From: Alteromonas_E sp965248545 | GTDB taxonomy: Bacteria > Pseudomonadota > Gammaproteobacteria > Enterobacterales > Alteromonadaceae | DNA: 64,000 bases | Direction of reading: 5' to 3' | NCBI GenBank assembly: GCA_965248545.1 | Contig: OZ252110.1 | Span: 124,001-188,000, forward strand | Shown here: positions 54,408 to 63,800 of the stretch, piece after piece | Position numbering within the stretch: the stretch's first letter is position 1 | Layout: each line of letters starts with the position of its first letter | Made by a program: the position numbers and the translations under genes | The notes under the pieces: generated by a model | Databases searched by the model: none | Seen by the model: only the letters and a program-made list of their open reading frames with translations | Told to the model about the DNA's origin: nothing

Positions 54408-54440
54408 AAACTCACCATTGACCACGTCAATGGTGAGTTT
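54408..54440 (-). terminator. Terminator or attenuator between the TonB receptor and the first halogenase
   Basis: Arms 54408-54421 and 54427-54440 form a perfect 14-bp stem (AAACTCACCATTGA and its mirror) with a 5-base loop, followed on the minus strand by TTTTT and AAAT. It starts 22 bases after the receptor stop and ends 16 bases before the halogenase start. Placed so, it would lower expression of the enzymes relative to the receptor. Confidence 0.8.
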
Positions 54441-54461
54441 ATGGTTTAATACCGATTTGTG

Positions 54462-57452
54462 CTAGAAGGAATAGCGCAATCCGAGGTTGTAGCGAGGCCC
54501 GGTTTGAGTCACACCTGCAACTTGTAAGTAGTCACGTGCGAACCCTCGAGTTGTCTCGTCAGTCAAGTTGATGACCTCGAAGGCGACAACTAAACCGTTG
54601 TCAAAGTCATAACTCGCGTTTAAGTCCCACTGCTCATATGCATCAACATACCCTGGCTGACGACCACCCGCGAAGGACAACCACTCATCACGCCAGTTAT
54701 ACGCTAAACGCACCTGGATACCGTCTTTATCGTAATACAAGATCAAGTTTCGCGTATCACTCAGACCAGGCAATGCAAACTGAGCTTCATTGAGGAAGCG
54801 GTCGAACTGCTTGTCTGCATCAGCAAACGTTGCGTTGGCGATAAAACCGAACCCGGTATCCTCAAAGTCATGTTGAACAGCGACTTCCCAACCATCGATG
54901 GTCAATTCATCTTCGCTGTTTACCCGTGTATTTAAATCAAACACTGCAGGGCCATCACGGCCAACGACACCGGTGATAATACCACCGCCATTGCCATCCG
55001 GCTGAACACCCGCTTCACCACCTCTATTGGCGAAAATCCAGTCTCGAATTTCTTGGTTGGACGGTGTACCACCCAGTGCCGCTACCGCCTCGTCGAATAA
55101 TGGTCCAAAACCAGGGAATGCTAAATCTGGGAATATCGCAACATCTTCTCGGATACTCGAAGAAATAAAGTTCGATACTGTTTTACGGAAATAACCAACA
55201 GAGAAGTAGCTTGCATCGTCATAGTACCACTCATACGACAAGTCATGGTTCTCCGACTCGTATGGCAATAGACCCGGGTTACCAATGTCACCGGTCGCTC
55301 GGTACAGACCAGAAGAGTTATATTGAATAAAGTTAGCAATATTCAAGTTGCCTCGTAGGTCACCGTATCCAGCCCTTGCAATGGTTGTGCTATACGAGTA
55401 ACGCATCTTCATGTCGTAGTGGATGTCTACGTCAAAGTCGAGATTCGGTAGCCAATTATCGTATTTAGCTTCCAGTGACGATGGCACTTCAGTTCCGTCG
55501 TCGATGGCGATCCACTCTGTTGCGGCCACCCAGTCAACACGCGTGTAGTTGCGCGATGCTGCACTCGAGGTTACATCCGTCTCTTCGTAGCGTAAGCCGA
55601 ATGCAAAACGGTAAGGATAGTCTCCCCAATCACCCAATAAATTGTATTGAATGTATGCTGATACAGTCTCTTCTTCAAAATTATTACCAAAACCTTGGTC
55701 AAAGTCTGGGCAGAAAGCGTGACCACAGCTCCCCATTAGGATTGAACCATCACCGTCCAGTGCTGGTGTTAAATATAATGGGTTGTTGGGGTCGAGTGAT
55801 TCTAGGAATACCGCTCTAGCCGCGACTTCTGTGTAGTCAAACAAGAAGAAGTTGTTAGTGATTTGGCCACCCGCATCGAATGAATCAAACACACCTTCCA
55901 AGCTAGCCGGTGTCATCAGGTCAGCCATAGAACCGAGTGCACTTGCTTGTGGCTCACCCCAGGTATTACGCTGCACAGAGCTTGACGCTTCAAAGTTGGC
56001 AACTTTCGATAAACCGACACCAAAATCAATCGTCTGATCTTCGTCGACGTACCATTTCCCAGACAATTGTGTTTGCTCAATGTTCATCTTCGCCCATTCG
56101 TTATTGTACACACTACCGGTTAGGCGCATGTCATCAGGTGAAAGAGGATCATTGGCGGTTGTTGTTGTAACAGGGATATCACCGCGATAATCGATTGTTG
56201 TGGACGCACGGCTTCTGCCGCGTAGACCGGCTACGGTAAGGAAAGAGTTAGTGCCGCGGATCATATCATCAGGCTCTCGAAGTGACTCTGAATCATGATG
56301 GTCCAATGACAACTCTAAGTATTCGTTGACTTCCCAATCGAAGTTAATGCCGATGGAGTTTAATTCATTGCGAGAACCGCCGCCCCCAGCAGCATGTGGG
56401 AAGTCAGGCTCGCGATCAAATTCGGTATATACGAGTGGGGAAACAATTGGCCCCTCAGACCATAAAACTTGGTCAGGCACCTGAGCAACCCAGAAAGAAA
56501 CGTCATTGAAACTGGCAGAAACTTCTTGCTCAGCATACGTGTAGTCCAAGGTTATCGTTAGCTCGTCCATCGGTTTGTACTGCAGCGTTAGCTGCGCGTT
56601 GGTACGCGTACGTTCTATTTCGCTCAAGCTATACACAATATTTCGAGGCAAGCCGACAATGTCACCGGCTGATGGTTGAGTACCGTCTAGGCTGATGCCA
56701 TCGCGAATCGTTCCGCCATCAACTTCTTCAAAGAAGTTGGTTGTCGCCGATTGCGCACCATTGTTCCGCTCTTGAACACTGCCGGTAAAGGCTACACCAA
56801 ACGTGTCGTCAAAAAAGGTATTACTGTAGAGGCCGGAAAACTCTGGTGTGAAGGCGTCACCGGTAATGGTCGAGGTATCATTCACAGCCTTAAGACCAAA
56901 GCTCGCGTTCATGCCAGGATTCTCTAGCGGCTTCGCAGATAAGATATTGATTGTTGCACCGATACCACCGGTTGGTACGTGTGCTTTACCGGTTTTATAG
57001 ATTTCCACACCGGAAACACCCTCGGAGGCGATGTCACCAAAATCAAATGAACGCCCGAGCCCTGAGTTAGTCGGTAGTTGGCGCCCGTTTAGCGTTACCA
57101 AGTTAAAATCCGCGCCGAAACCACGGACAGTGACTCGCGAGCCCTCACCGTTTTGACGGTCGATTGAAACACCCGTTATACGCTGCAGTGACTCCGCTAG
57201 GTTAGTATCGGGGAACTTACCGATATCTTCAGAGTTTATCGCGTCGACAACACCAGCGGATTCACGCTTGGTGTCCATCGCTCTGATTAAACTACTGCGG
57301 ATACCTGATACCTGAATGACTTCAATATCTTGGTCCGCTGCCGCTGCCCCATCTGCAGATTCTTGCGCGTAGATTGGCGCCATTAAACTCACGCCTAGGG
57401 CAAGTGAAACTCCCTTCGCGACAGGGCTTTTTAGACGGTTCTTATTTTGCAT
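54462..57452 (-). CDS. TonB-dependent outer-membrane receptor
   Basis: 996 residues. A signal peptide (hydrophobic VSLALGVSLMAPIYAQ) is followed by a plug domain (IEVIQVSGIRSSLIRAMDTKR as TonB-box-like start, EDIGKFPDTNLAESLQRITGV, RVTVRGFG, TLNGRQLP, ILSAKPLENPG) and a large barrel ending in GPRYNLGLRYSF, the aromatic outer-membrane end. Size and plug resemble the carbohydrate-type receptors of marine proteobacteria (inference). The halogenase operon follows behind a hairpin. Confidence 0.93.
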   Translation of the reverse strand: MQNKNRLKSPVAKGVSLALGVSLMAPIYAQESADGAAAADQDIEVIQVSGIRSSLIRAMDTKRESAGVVDAINSEDIGKFPDTNLAESLQRITGVSIDRQNGEGSRVTVRGFGADFNLVTLNGRQLPTNSGLGRSFDFGDIASEGVSGVEIYKTGKAHVPTGGIGATINILSAKPLENPGMNASFGLKAVNDTSTITGDAFTPEFSGLYSNTFFDDTFGVAFTGSVQERNNGAQSATTNFFEEVDGGTIRDGISLDGTQPSAGDIVGLPRNIVYSLSEIERTRTNAQLTLQYKPMDELTITLDYTYAEQEVSASFNDVSFWVAQVPDQVLWSEGPIVSPLVYTEFDREPDFPHAAGGGGSRNELNSIGINFDWEVNEYLELSLDHHDSESLREPDDMIRGTNSFLTVAGLRGRSRASTTIDYRGDIPVTTTTANDPLSPDDMRLTGSVYNNEWAKMNIEQTQLSGKWYVDEDQTIDFGVGLSKVANFEASSSVQRNTWGEPQASALGSMADLMTPASLEGVFDSFDAGGQITNNFFLFDYTEVAARAVFLESLDPNNPLYLTPALDGDGSILMGSCGHAFCPDFDQGFGNNFEEETVSAYIQYNLLGDWGDYPYRFAFGLRYEETDVTSSAASRNYTRVDWVAATEWIAIDDGTEVPSSLEAKYDNWLPNLDFDVDIHYDMKMRYSYSTTIARAGYGDLRGNLNIANFIQYNSSGLYRATGDIGNPGLLPYESENHDLSYEWYYDDASYFSVGYFRKTVSNFISSSIREDVAIFPDLAFPGFGPLFDEAVAALGGTPSNQEIRDWIFANRGGEAGVQPDGNGGGIITGVVGRDGPAVFDLNTRVNSEDELTIDGWEVAVQHDFEDTGFGFIANATFADADKQFDRFLNEAQFALPGLSDTRNLILYYDKDGIQVRLAYNWRDEWLSFAGGRQPGYVDAYEQWDLNASYDFDNGLVVAFEVINLTDETTRGFARDYLQVAGVTQTGPRYNLGLRYSF

Positions 57453-57612
57453 AGACGTGTGTCCCCGATTACGTTTTGTTATCAGCTTGTTATAAAAATA
57501 TGTCTCAAATTAACTTCGCATAGGTTCGACGCAAACAGAAGCAGGTTTCGGTAAGACGGTTTGGCAGAGCGGTAAAGCGGAATTCTATTCAAAACCACTG
57601 GTTTAGTAATAT

Positions 57613-57647
57613 ACAACGGCTGAAAACGGGCGTTCCTCAGCCGCTGT
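57613..57647 (-). terminator. Hairpin after the SGNH/TPR gene
   Basis: CGGCTGA (57617-57623) pairs with TCAGCCG (57637-57643), extended by three more pairs beyond one mismatch, with a 13-base loop. It begins 15 bases after the gene's stop. No T-run follows on the minus strand, so terminator activity is uncertain. Confidence 0.4.
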
Positions 57648-57661
57648 AGAGTCCGCGTAGA

Positions 57662-59752
57662 CTAGTTATTTTCCGCCTGCATTGATTGCCAACGTTGCGC
57701 TTCAACTTTGTCTTCGGCAATTGTCATGATTTGCGCCATACGCCGGTAAAGAAGGGGGAACTCGTTTACGCGGTCTTGCGCGATCAAATTTTTTGCGTAG
57801 CGCTTTACACCAGCCACGTAGCGATGGAAGTCATCGCGTTGGTTTTCATCTCGCGCAAATTTAATCAACGCGCCATAGGCTCGCATTGTCGCAGCAATCT
57901 GATCCGGGTGTTGATCAATAACGTTTTCGAAATAGCGCACCGCTTCTGAATAATTTCCCAATTTCATGTAATTGGATCCAATCCATCCAAGCGCTTGCGT
58001 TTTTTTAGCCGCGTCATTCCGAGCGTAGTACATCGACCGCTCTAGGTATTGGATGCTCTGCTGAAAATTGCCACTCGCGGACTCCAACTCTGCGAGTTTA
58101 ATATAGCTTTCATGATTGTGAGGGTAGCGTTTTATCAGTTCCTTGAGATGAAATGCACTGGCTTCTCGGTCCCTGACAAAGCGGTTCAACTCGGCTAATT
58201 CATAATGTATTTTCCAATCCGCTATGCCTTGCCTAACAAGTTTTTGTCGTCTCAAAAGTGCCTCTTGCGGGCTACCCACTTGTTTAACAATTTGATCACG
58301 TCTTGCTTCGGTAAAAGCGGCCAACTCGGCATGATTAATTTGTTCTGTGAACGGCGATTTGTTGATCATACCCAGCAAGCGGTTCATGACCTGGTTGGTT
58401 TCGTGGTTAGGAAACCCAATCCTCTGCGCAGCATCATCGCTAGCTAATTCAATAAAGGGCTCGGTGGGCTTAATATCCGCCATAATCGCCGCAGTGAAAG
58501 CGCGCGCCAAAACATAGTTCCCGGCGTAATCAAAATGCACATGCTCGTGCAATAAATCCCATCCGGGCACATTCGGTTGACTGGCTTTCGCGAATTCCTC
58601 AACACTGTTGACGAAAGCAAAAGCGTCACTGGTTGTGTCTTCGGCGACTTTCATAATGATGTCGTTCAATACGCCGTCCGTTCTAAAGCGTTTAGTATCA
58701 TATTTAAGTGCCGCTGCGAAATGCTGCTCCGCCTGTTCAAATTCACCTAAATGCTCAAGCACAGATGCCAAACGAAAGTGGGTATCAGCGTATTCATCAT
58801 CGATATCTAACAGCGCAACGAAGGCCTGTTGGGCCAAAGGCCAATCTTGATTGGAAAAGGCTTCTTCTGCTTGTTGATTAAGCGTGCTCCAACGCTGCTT
58901 ATCGGCATCGCTCAGGGCGTCCTTATGGCTCGATCCAAATGGCGCAGAGTGGCGCAGATTGACCGGTACAGAAGACACAATCACATGCATGTTTTTGTCT
59001 TGCAACAGTTTGATTATATCGCGCAAATTCTGCTCGTAGTGACTGTAGACTGCGTCAAGTCGAGGGTCATCATATTTGACGCTAAACCCAGAAAACATCT
59101 GCATGCCTTCCCATTCGAGCTCCTGCTCACCTGAGGCAGGTTGAAGCTTCTGCATCAACATGGCGATGGCTTGCCAGGTGCGCGTTCGTTTAAGCGCTTG
59201 AAGTGTTCGAATCAAGGTTAAATTAGACAGAAAGTTCTGGTTGAAGGTGCTTGGTCCGTATGGTCCCACAACCTCATTGTTGCCCATTAGGATCACAGCA
59301 TAATCAGCCGAATTTTCCGGTAAGGTCCGTGCGACTTCGTATACCACATGGGAATTGACTGACGTCATGGCGGTATTGATGACCTCAATCGTTTTGTTCG
59401 GTAAGGCAGCGCTAAGGTGAGCACTAAGATGGCGATCGAGACCGTGATTTACATGCGGAAAACCTTGTGCGGCGGAGCCTCCCAACACATAAACTCTCAC
59501 TGATTCCTCTGACGGGGAAGCTGTGAGAGTATTGTTCAGTGGTGCAACGCCCAATGACGGCGGATAAAACTGATTGGCAAAAGATTTGTTGTCTTGGTAA
59601 TGCAGTTCACCGTTAATCTCTAACTCATTGAAATAATCGTAATGCGTGCCCAATCCAATCAATCGCAGTCCCCCTTCAAGCGCTGCAAAAAACAACGCCG
59701 GTATTCCGACAATAGCGATAAATGAAAAAATGAATTTCTTAGCTGGGGACAT
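57662..59752 (-). CDS. Membrane-anchored SGNH-hydrolase-like protein with TPR repeats
   Basis: 696 residues. One N-terminal helix (about 8-30), then an SGNH-like domain: VYVLGGSAAQGFP (block I Ser), ILMGNNEVVGPYG (block III Asn) and EHVHFDYAGN (block V Asp/His). Several TPR-type helical repeats lie around 295-360 and from about 530 to the end (YIKLAELESASGNFQQSIQYL, LGNYSEAVRYFENVI). Probably periplasmic, anchored in the inner membrane; could deacetylate or trim glycans (inference). Upstream of the TonB receptor on the same strand, 209 bases apart. Confidence 0.8.
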   Translation of the reverse strand: MSPAKKFIFSFIAIVGIPALFFAALEGGLRLIGLGTHYDYFNELEINGELHYQDNKSFANQFYPPSLGVAPLNNTLTASPSEESVRVYVLGGSAAQGFPHVNHGLDRHLSAHLSAALPNKTIEVINTAMTSVNSHVVYEVARTLPENSADYAVILMGNNEVVGPYGPSTFNQNFLSNLTLIRTLQALKRTRTWQAIAMLMQKLQPASGEQELEWEGMQMFSGFSVKYDDPRLDAVYSHYEQNLRDIIKLLQDKNMHVIVSSVPVNLRHSAPFGSSHKDALSDADKQRWSTLNQQAEEAFSNQDWPLAQQAFVALLDIDDEYADTHFRLASVLEHLGEFEQAEQHFAAALKYDTKRFRTDGVLNDIIMKVAEDTTSDAFAFVNSVEEFAKASQPNVPGWDLLHEHVHFDYAGNYVLARAFTAAIMADIKPTEPFIELASDDAAQRIGFPNHETNQVMNRLLGMINKSPFTEQINHAELAAFTEARRDQIVKQVGSPQEALLRRQKLVRQGIADWKIHYELAELNRFVRDREASAFHLKELIKRYPHNHESYIKLAELESASGNFQQSIQYLERSMYYARNDAAKKTQALGWIGSNYMKLGNYSEAVRYFENVIDQHPDQIAATMRAYGALIKFARDENQRDDFHRYVAGVKRYAKNLIAQDRVNEFPLLYRRMAQIMTIAEDKVEAQRWQSMQAENN

Positions 59753-59964
59753 AGTTAGTCTTCCGTAATCGGTTCATTCGCTGGATTGTGATTTGAACCG
59801 AGTGATACCACTTGTGTAAATTAAATTAGTCTAAGCATTCGTACCGAGTCAATAGCTTGTGTCGTGGGTTAATGATCCTGACAGCTGCACAGAAATTGGT
59901 TAAGTTAATGGGAACTAGGTGCCTTCTGAAGCCAGGGCACGTCAGCTCGAATCATAGGAAAAAT

Positions 59965-60672
59965 ATGCATTACAGGGTTAATCGCGCAGCGACACCGTCC
60001 ATGAATGTGGTTGGTCAGGAAAAGACGCCCGTATTTATTCTGGATAGTTTTTTGGAAAACTTAACCGCCAGTTTGTTGCACGAAAAAGAGCAACTTGGTT
60101 TTAGCCCTGCGCCGACCTATTACCCCGGTATACGCGCAAAGTTGCCGGAAGCATACATTTTAGCCGTCGCCCAAGCAGTCGTGCCACTCCTGTGTAAAAT
60201 CTATGCCGTCCCCACTAACAGCAAAATTCAGTTCTTTGATAGTTATTACTCCCTGGTAACCTGCAAACCTGAACAGCTATCCATTGAACAGCAGATCCCA
60301 CATTTTGATGGCACCGAACAGTATCGATTCGCACTGCTGCACTATTTAAATCCAGCACCACATGGTGGTACGGCTTTCTATCGCCACACAAGCACCAATA
60401 TCGAGCGGGTTAACGAGCAAAATGTCGATAAATTCCTCAACAGCGTAGGACAAAACACCCGTCCAAATGACGACACCAACCTAGGTTACATTACCGACTC
60501 GAACTCGGATTTCACTAAGATCGGTGAAGTCCCTTACGCACAAAATCGGATGGTTATCTACCCCGGAAATCTACTCCATTCAGGCGTAATTAATAACGCT
60601 ACCGATATCGATGAAAGCCCCATCACAGGCCGTCTTACAGCTAACATTTTCCTTAGTTTTCAAACGGTGTAA
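59965..60672 (+). CDS. DUF6445-like protein, putative Fe(II)/2-oxoglutarate dioxygenase
   Basis: About 235 residues from the ATG at 59965 (AGGAAAA upstream; the frame opens at 59857). PHFDGTEQYRFALLHYLN has an HxD-type pair, and PGNLLHSGVI gives a distal His, then GRLTANIFLSF gives an Arg for 2-oxoglutarate, the pattern of a jelly-roll dioxygenase. I recognise it as DUF6445, a family seen in halogenase/SapC/TonB-receptor loci. Divergent from the SGNH/TPR gene. Confidence 0.75.
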   Translation: MHYRVNRAATPSMNVVGQEKTPVFILDSFLENLTASLLHEKEQLGFSPAPTYYPGIRAKLPEAYILAVAQAVVPLLCKIYAVPTNSKIQFFDSYYSLVTCKPEQLSIEQQIPHFDGTEQYRFALLHYLNPAPHGGTAFYRHTSTNIERVNEQNVDKFLNSVGQNTRPNDDTNLGYITDSNSDFTKIGEVPYAQNRMVIYPGNLLHSGVINNATDIDESPITGRLTANIFLSFQTV

Positions 60673-60895
60673 TCGCGCTGTATATGGCTCTTAAAGTACT
60701 ACACTGGCAGCCGCTCGTGCCACAGCGCATGCATCATGCAATTGGACTATTCAGTCCGCTTCACGGCAGGCCTGTCCCCTTTGACCGCAAATAGGGAATA
60801 GAGGTATTAACAATTAAATTACATCCTCATATATTGCACTCTTAACAAAATCTTTACGTTTTGTTGCACGCATAAAATCGGAAACGAGGACAAAA

Positions 60896-63800
60896 ATGAC
60901 TAACCGTAGACGAACACTCAAACACCTGCTACTGCTCGCCAGCACAGGGCTGTTCCTTTCAGCCTGTGGTGGTGGTGATTCAGTTGGTGACACCAAGGAT
61001 TCTCCTGTAACCGAACCATTCTCTCCTGCTCCAGCAGAGGAATGGGAATTGGTTTGGAGTGACGAATTTGATGGTGATTCACTGAATCCAAACAATTGGG
61101 GTTACGATTTAGGCGATGGTTCTGATAGAGGACTAGAACGTTGGGGTAACAACGAGCAACAGTGGTATACAGACCAAAATGCGACGGTATCAGATGGCAC
61201 ACTGAAGATCACAGCCAAAGCTGAATCTGTCCAAGATGGTTTTCCGTATACATCGTCACGGATCACTACACTAGGCAAACTCGATTTCACATTTGGGCGT
61301 GTTGAAGCTTCTTTGAAAACATCCGCAGGCCAAGGCCTCTGGAGCGCTTTCTGGATGCTGTCTAGCAACTCACCATACGGTTCGGACGGCTGGGCCGCGA
61401 CAGGTGAAATCGATATTATGGAAGCAGCCAACCCAGGCGTTGCGGACACAGAATTTCTAGGTTCGACAATATTCCATGGCTTCCCTTGGCCTTTACAGCA
61501 GTCACTGTCTGAAGCATTACCAGACGGTATCGATGCTACCGAGTTTAACGAATACGCGGTTGAATGGGAGCAAAATGAAATTCGCTTCTTTGTGAACGAT
61601 ATTCATTTCAAAACCATTACGTCGGCGAGTTATTATTCATACTTCTACAACGATAGTGCTGAAACATATCAGCTAGCCGTTGATGGCGCTCCATTCGATA
61701 CCGATTTTTATTTGATTCTCAACCTCGCTGTTGGCGGTAACTTGACCGGCAACTTGGTCGAAGATTCGTCTTTGCCTGGTGAGATGGAAGTAGATTATGT
61801 GCGTGTATATCGTTGTTCATATGGACGAGCAGACGGCAAAGGGTGTAACTCTAATGTCAACGCAGACTTAGACACTCCAGATCCTCTCCGTCCAGGGCAA
61901 GAGTCATTTGACATCTACATCGACGCACCTGCCACGTATACATGGACAATCGTCGGTGAGACCTTTGAGCGTCCACTAGCACTTAACTCATTCTGGGATA
62001 ACGACGGTGCACTGTCGTTTGCGGAAGTAGATGGTGGCGACCGTGGAAATGTAATTGAAGTGGTTACCTCTAATAGCGGTAATATCTCAATCAATCCAAC
62101 CGTCGAGCCTATCGAATTGTTCGGTATGGGTAACAATCCAAACTTTGCCGAGCTTCATGCGGGTGAGCTTCGCTTCGACCTCTATGTTCGAAGCGCAGAA
62201 GCAGAGAGTTCATTCCTGATCAAGATGGACAGCGGGTTCCCTGCACTTGGCCAGATTGCATTAGCGACAGATGATTTGCCGCGTGATACGTGGACTACCA
62301 TTAGCGTAAAAGTGAACGATTTACTTGCGTTCCGTGGCGACGGCTTTATGCCGCTTGATACGAGCGCTATTCAAAGTATGTTTGTCTTTGAGCCAACTGG
62401 CGCGGCAGATGTATTGATCGATAACATTACGCTTTCATGCGGAAGCCCAGGCACGTGTGGTATCGCTGCGCCTGTTCCACCGCCACCACCGATTGAAGGC
62501 CCATTTGCAATGCCGGGTGTGTGGACAATGGCCCCAGAAGCAGGCTCACTTGGTGTAGGTCCCGTTGAAGGCGACATCTCATGGTTTGCAATTGACGACC
62601 AGGGTATCTCAGATCGCGCTTGTTTCTTCGATGACACCTATGTGTTTAACGAAGACGGTTCATTCCAGAACGTACTTGGTGATGAGACGTGGGTTGAGCA
62701 ATGGCAGACTGGCAATGCAGAAGCCTGTGGTCCTTTGGTTGCACCTCATGACGGCATGACGCCGGGCACATGGAATTATGATGCTGGTGCGGGGACTCTG
62801 TTCATCGATGGCTTTGGTTCTTTCGTTGGTATTCCAAAAGCAGTGAATGGCATCGAGCTTTCAGATGTCAACCAAACACCACCAAACGTAACGTATAACA
62901 TCGAAGAGGTCGGTAACGATCGCATGATTGTTACGATCAACTCTGGCACAGCGGGTGCACCAATCTGGTGGCGTTTCGTCATGCAGAAGATCGAGAGCTT
63001 CGGTGACCCGGGCCCTGCCCCTGAGCGCACGTTTGCGGGAACTTGGCAAGTTGAACCAGTTGCCGGCTCGCTAGGCGTAGGCCCCGCTCGCGGAGACATC
63101 TCTTGGTGGGCAATTGACGATGCTGGCGTTGCAACACGTGCTTGTTTCTACGATGACCAATATGTGTTCGACCGCGATGGCACCTTTGACAACATACTCG
63201 GTGATGATACTTGGTTAGAGGCTTGGCAAGGCGTTGCAGGCGAAGAATGTGGTGCTCCAGTGGCCCCGCATGACGGTTCTGGCGACTTTACCTGGACTTA
63301 TACCGAAGCAACCGAAGATACAGGTACCCTGCTCATCGATGGCATCGGCGGTTACATGGGTATCCCGAAAGCGGTCAATAACGGTGAGCTCGGTAACGGT
63401 GGTACGCTTCCGCCAAACGTGACCTGTGAAGTTATGTGGGAAAACGACAACACTGTAGTGCTTGATATTGAAGCAGGCCCTGGTGTTTGGTGGAGATTCC
63501 GCATGATCAAGACTGTTCAACCTGAGCCTATCGATCCTGGCACAGGTGGCGGTAGCCCAGTCGTCGGAACCTGGCGAGTAGCACCAGAGGCCAATTCTCT
63601 GGGTGTAGGTCCAGCAATGGGTGACATCAGCTGGTGGGCCATTGATGATGCAGGTGTAACGACTCGAGCGTGCTTCTATGACGACGACTATGTATTCATG
63701 GAAGACGGCACTTTTGACAATGTCCTAGGTGATGATACGTGGCTCGAGGCGTGGCAAGGTGTCGCTGGCGAAGAATGTGGTGCCCCAGTTGCGCCGCATG

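Noticed and set aside
54392..54425. Longer start for the first halogenase
   Set aside because: The upstream ATG lies inside the arm of a terminator-like hairpin and lacks a ribosome site; MNSEIKQ fits the family start.
60814..63520. Several minus-strand frames with repeated Ser/Pro-rich sequence
   Set aside because: They are opposite-strand shadows of the GH16 gene and its repeats; the plus strand stays open from 60896 to the window end.
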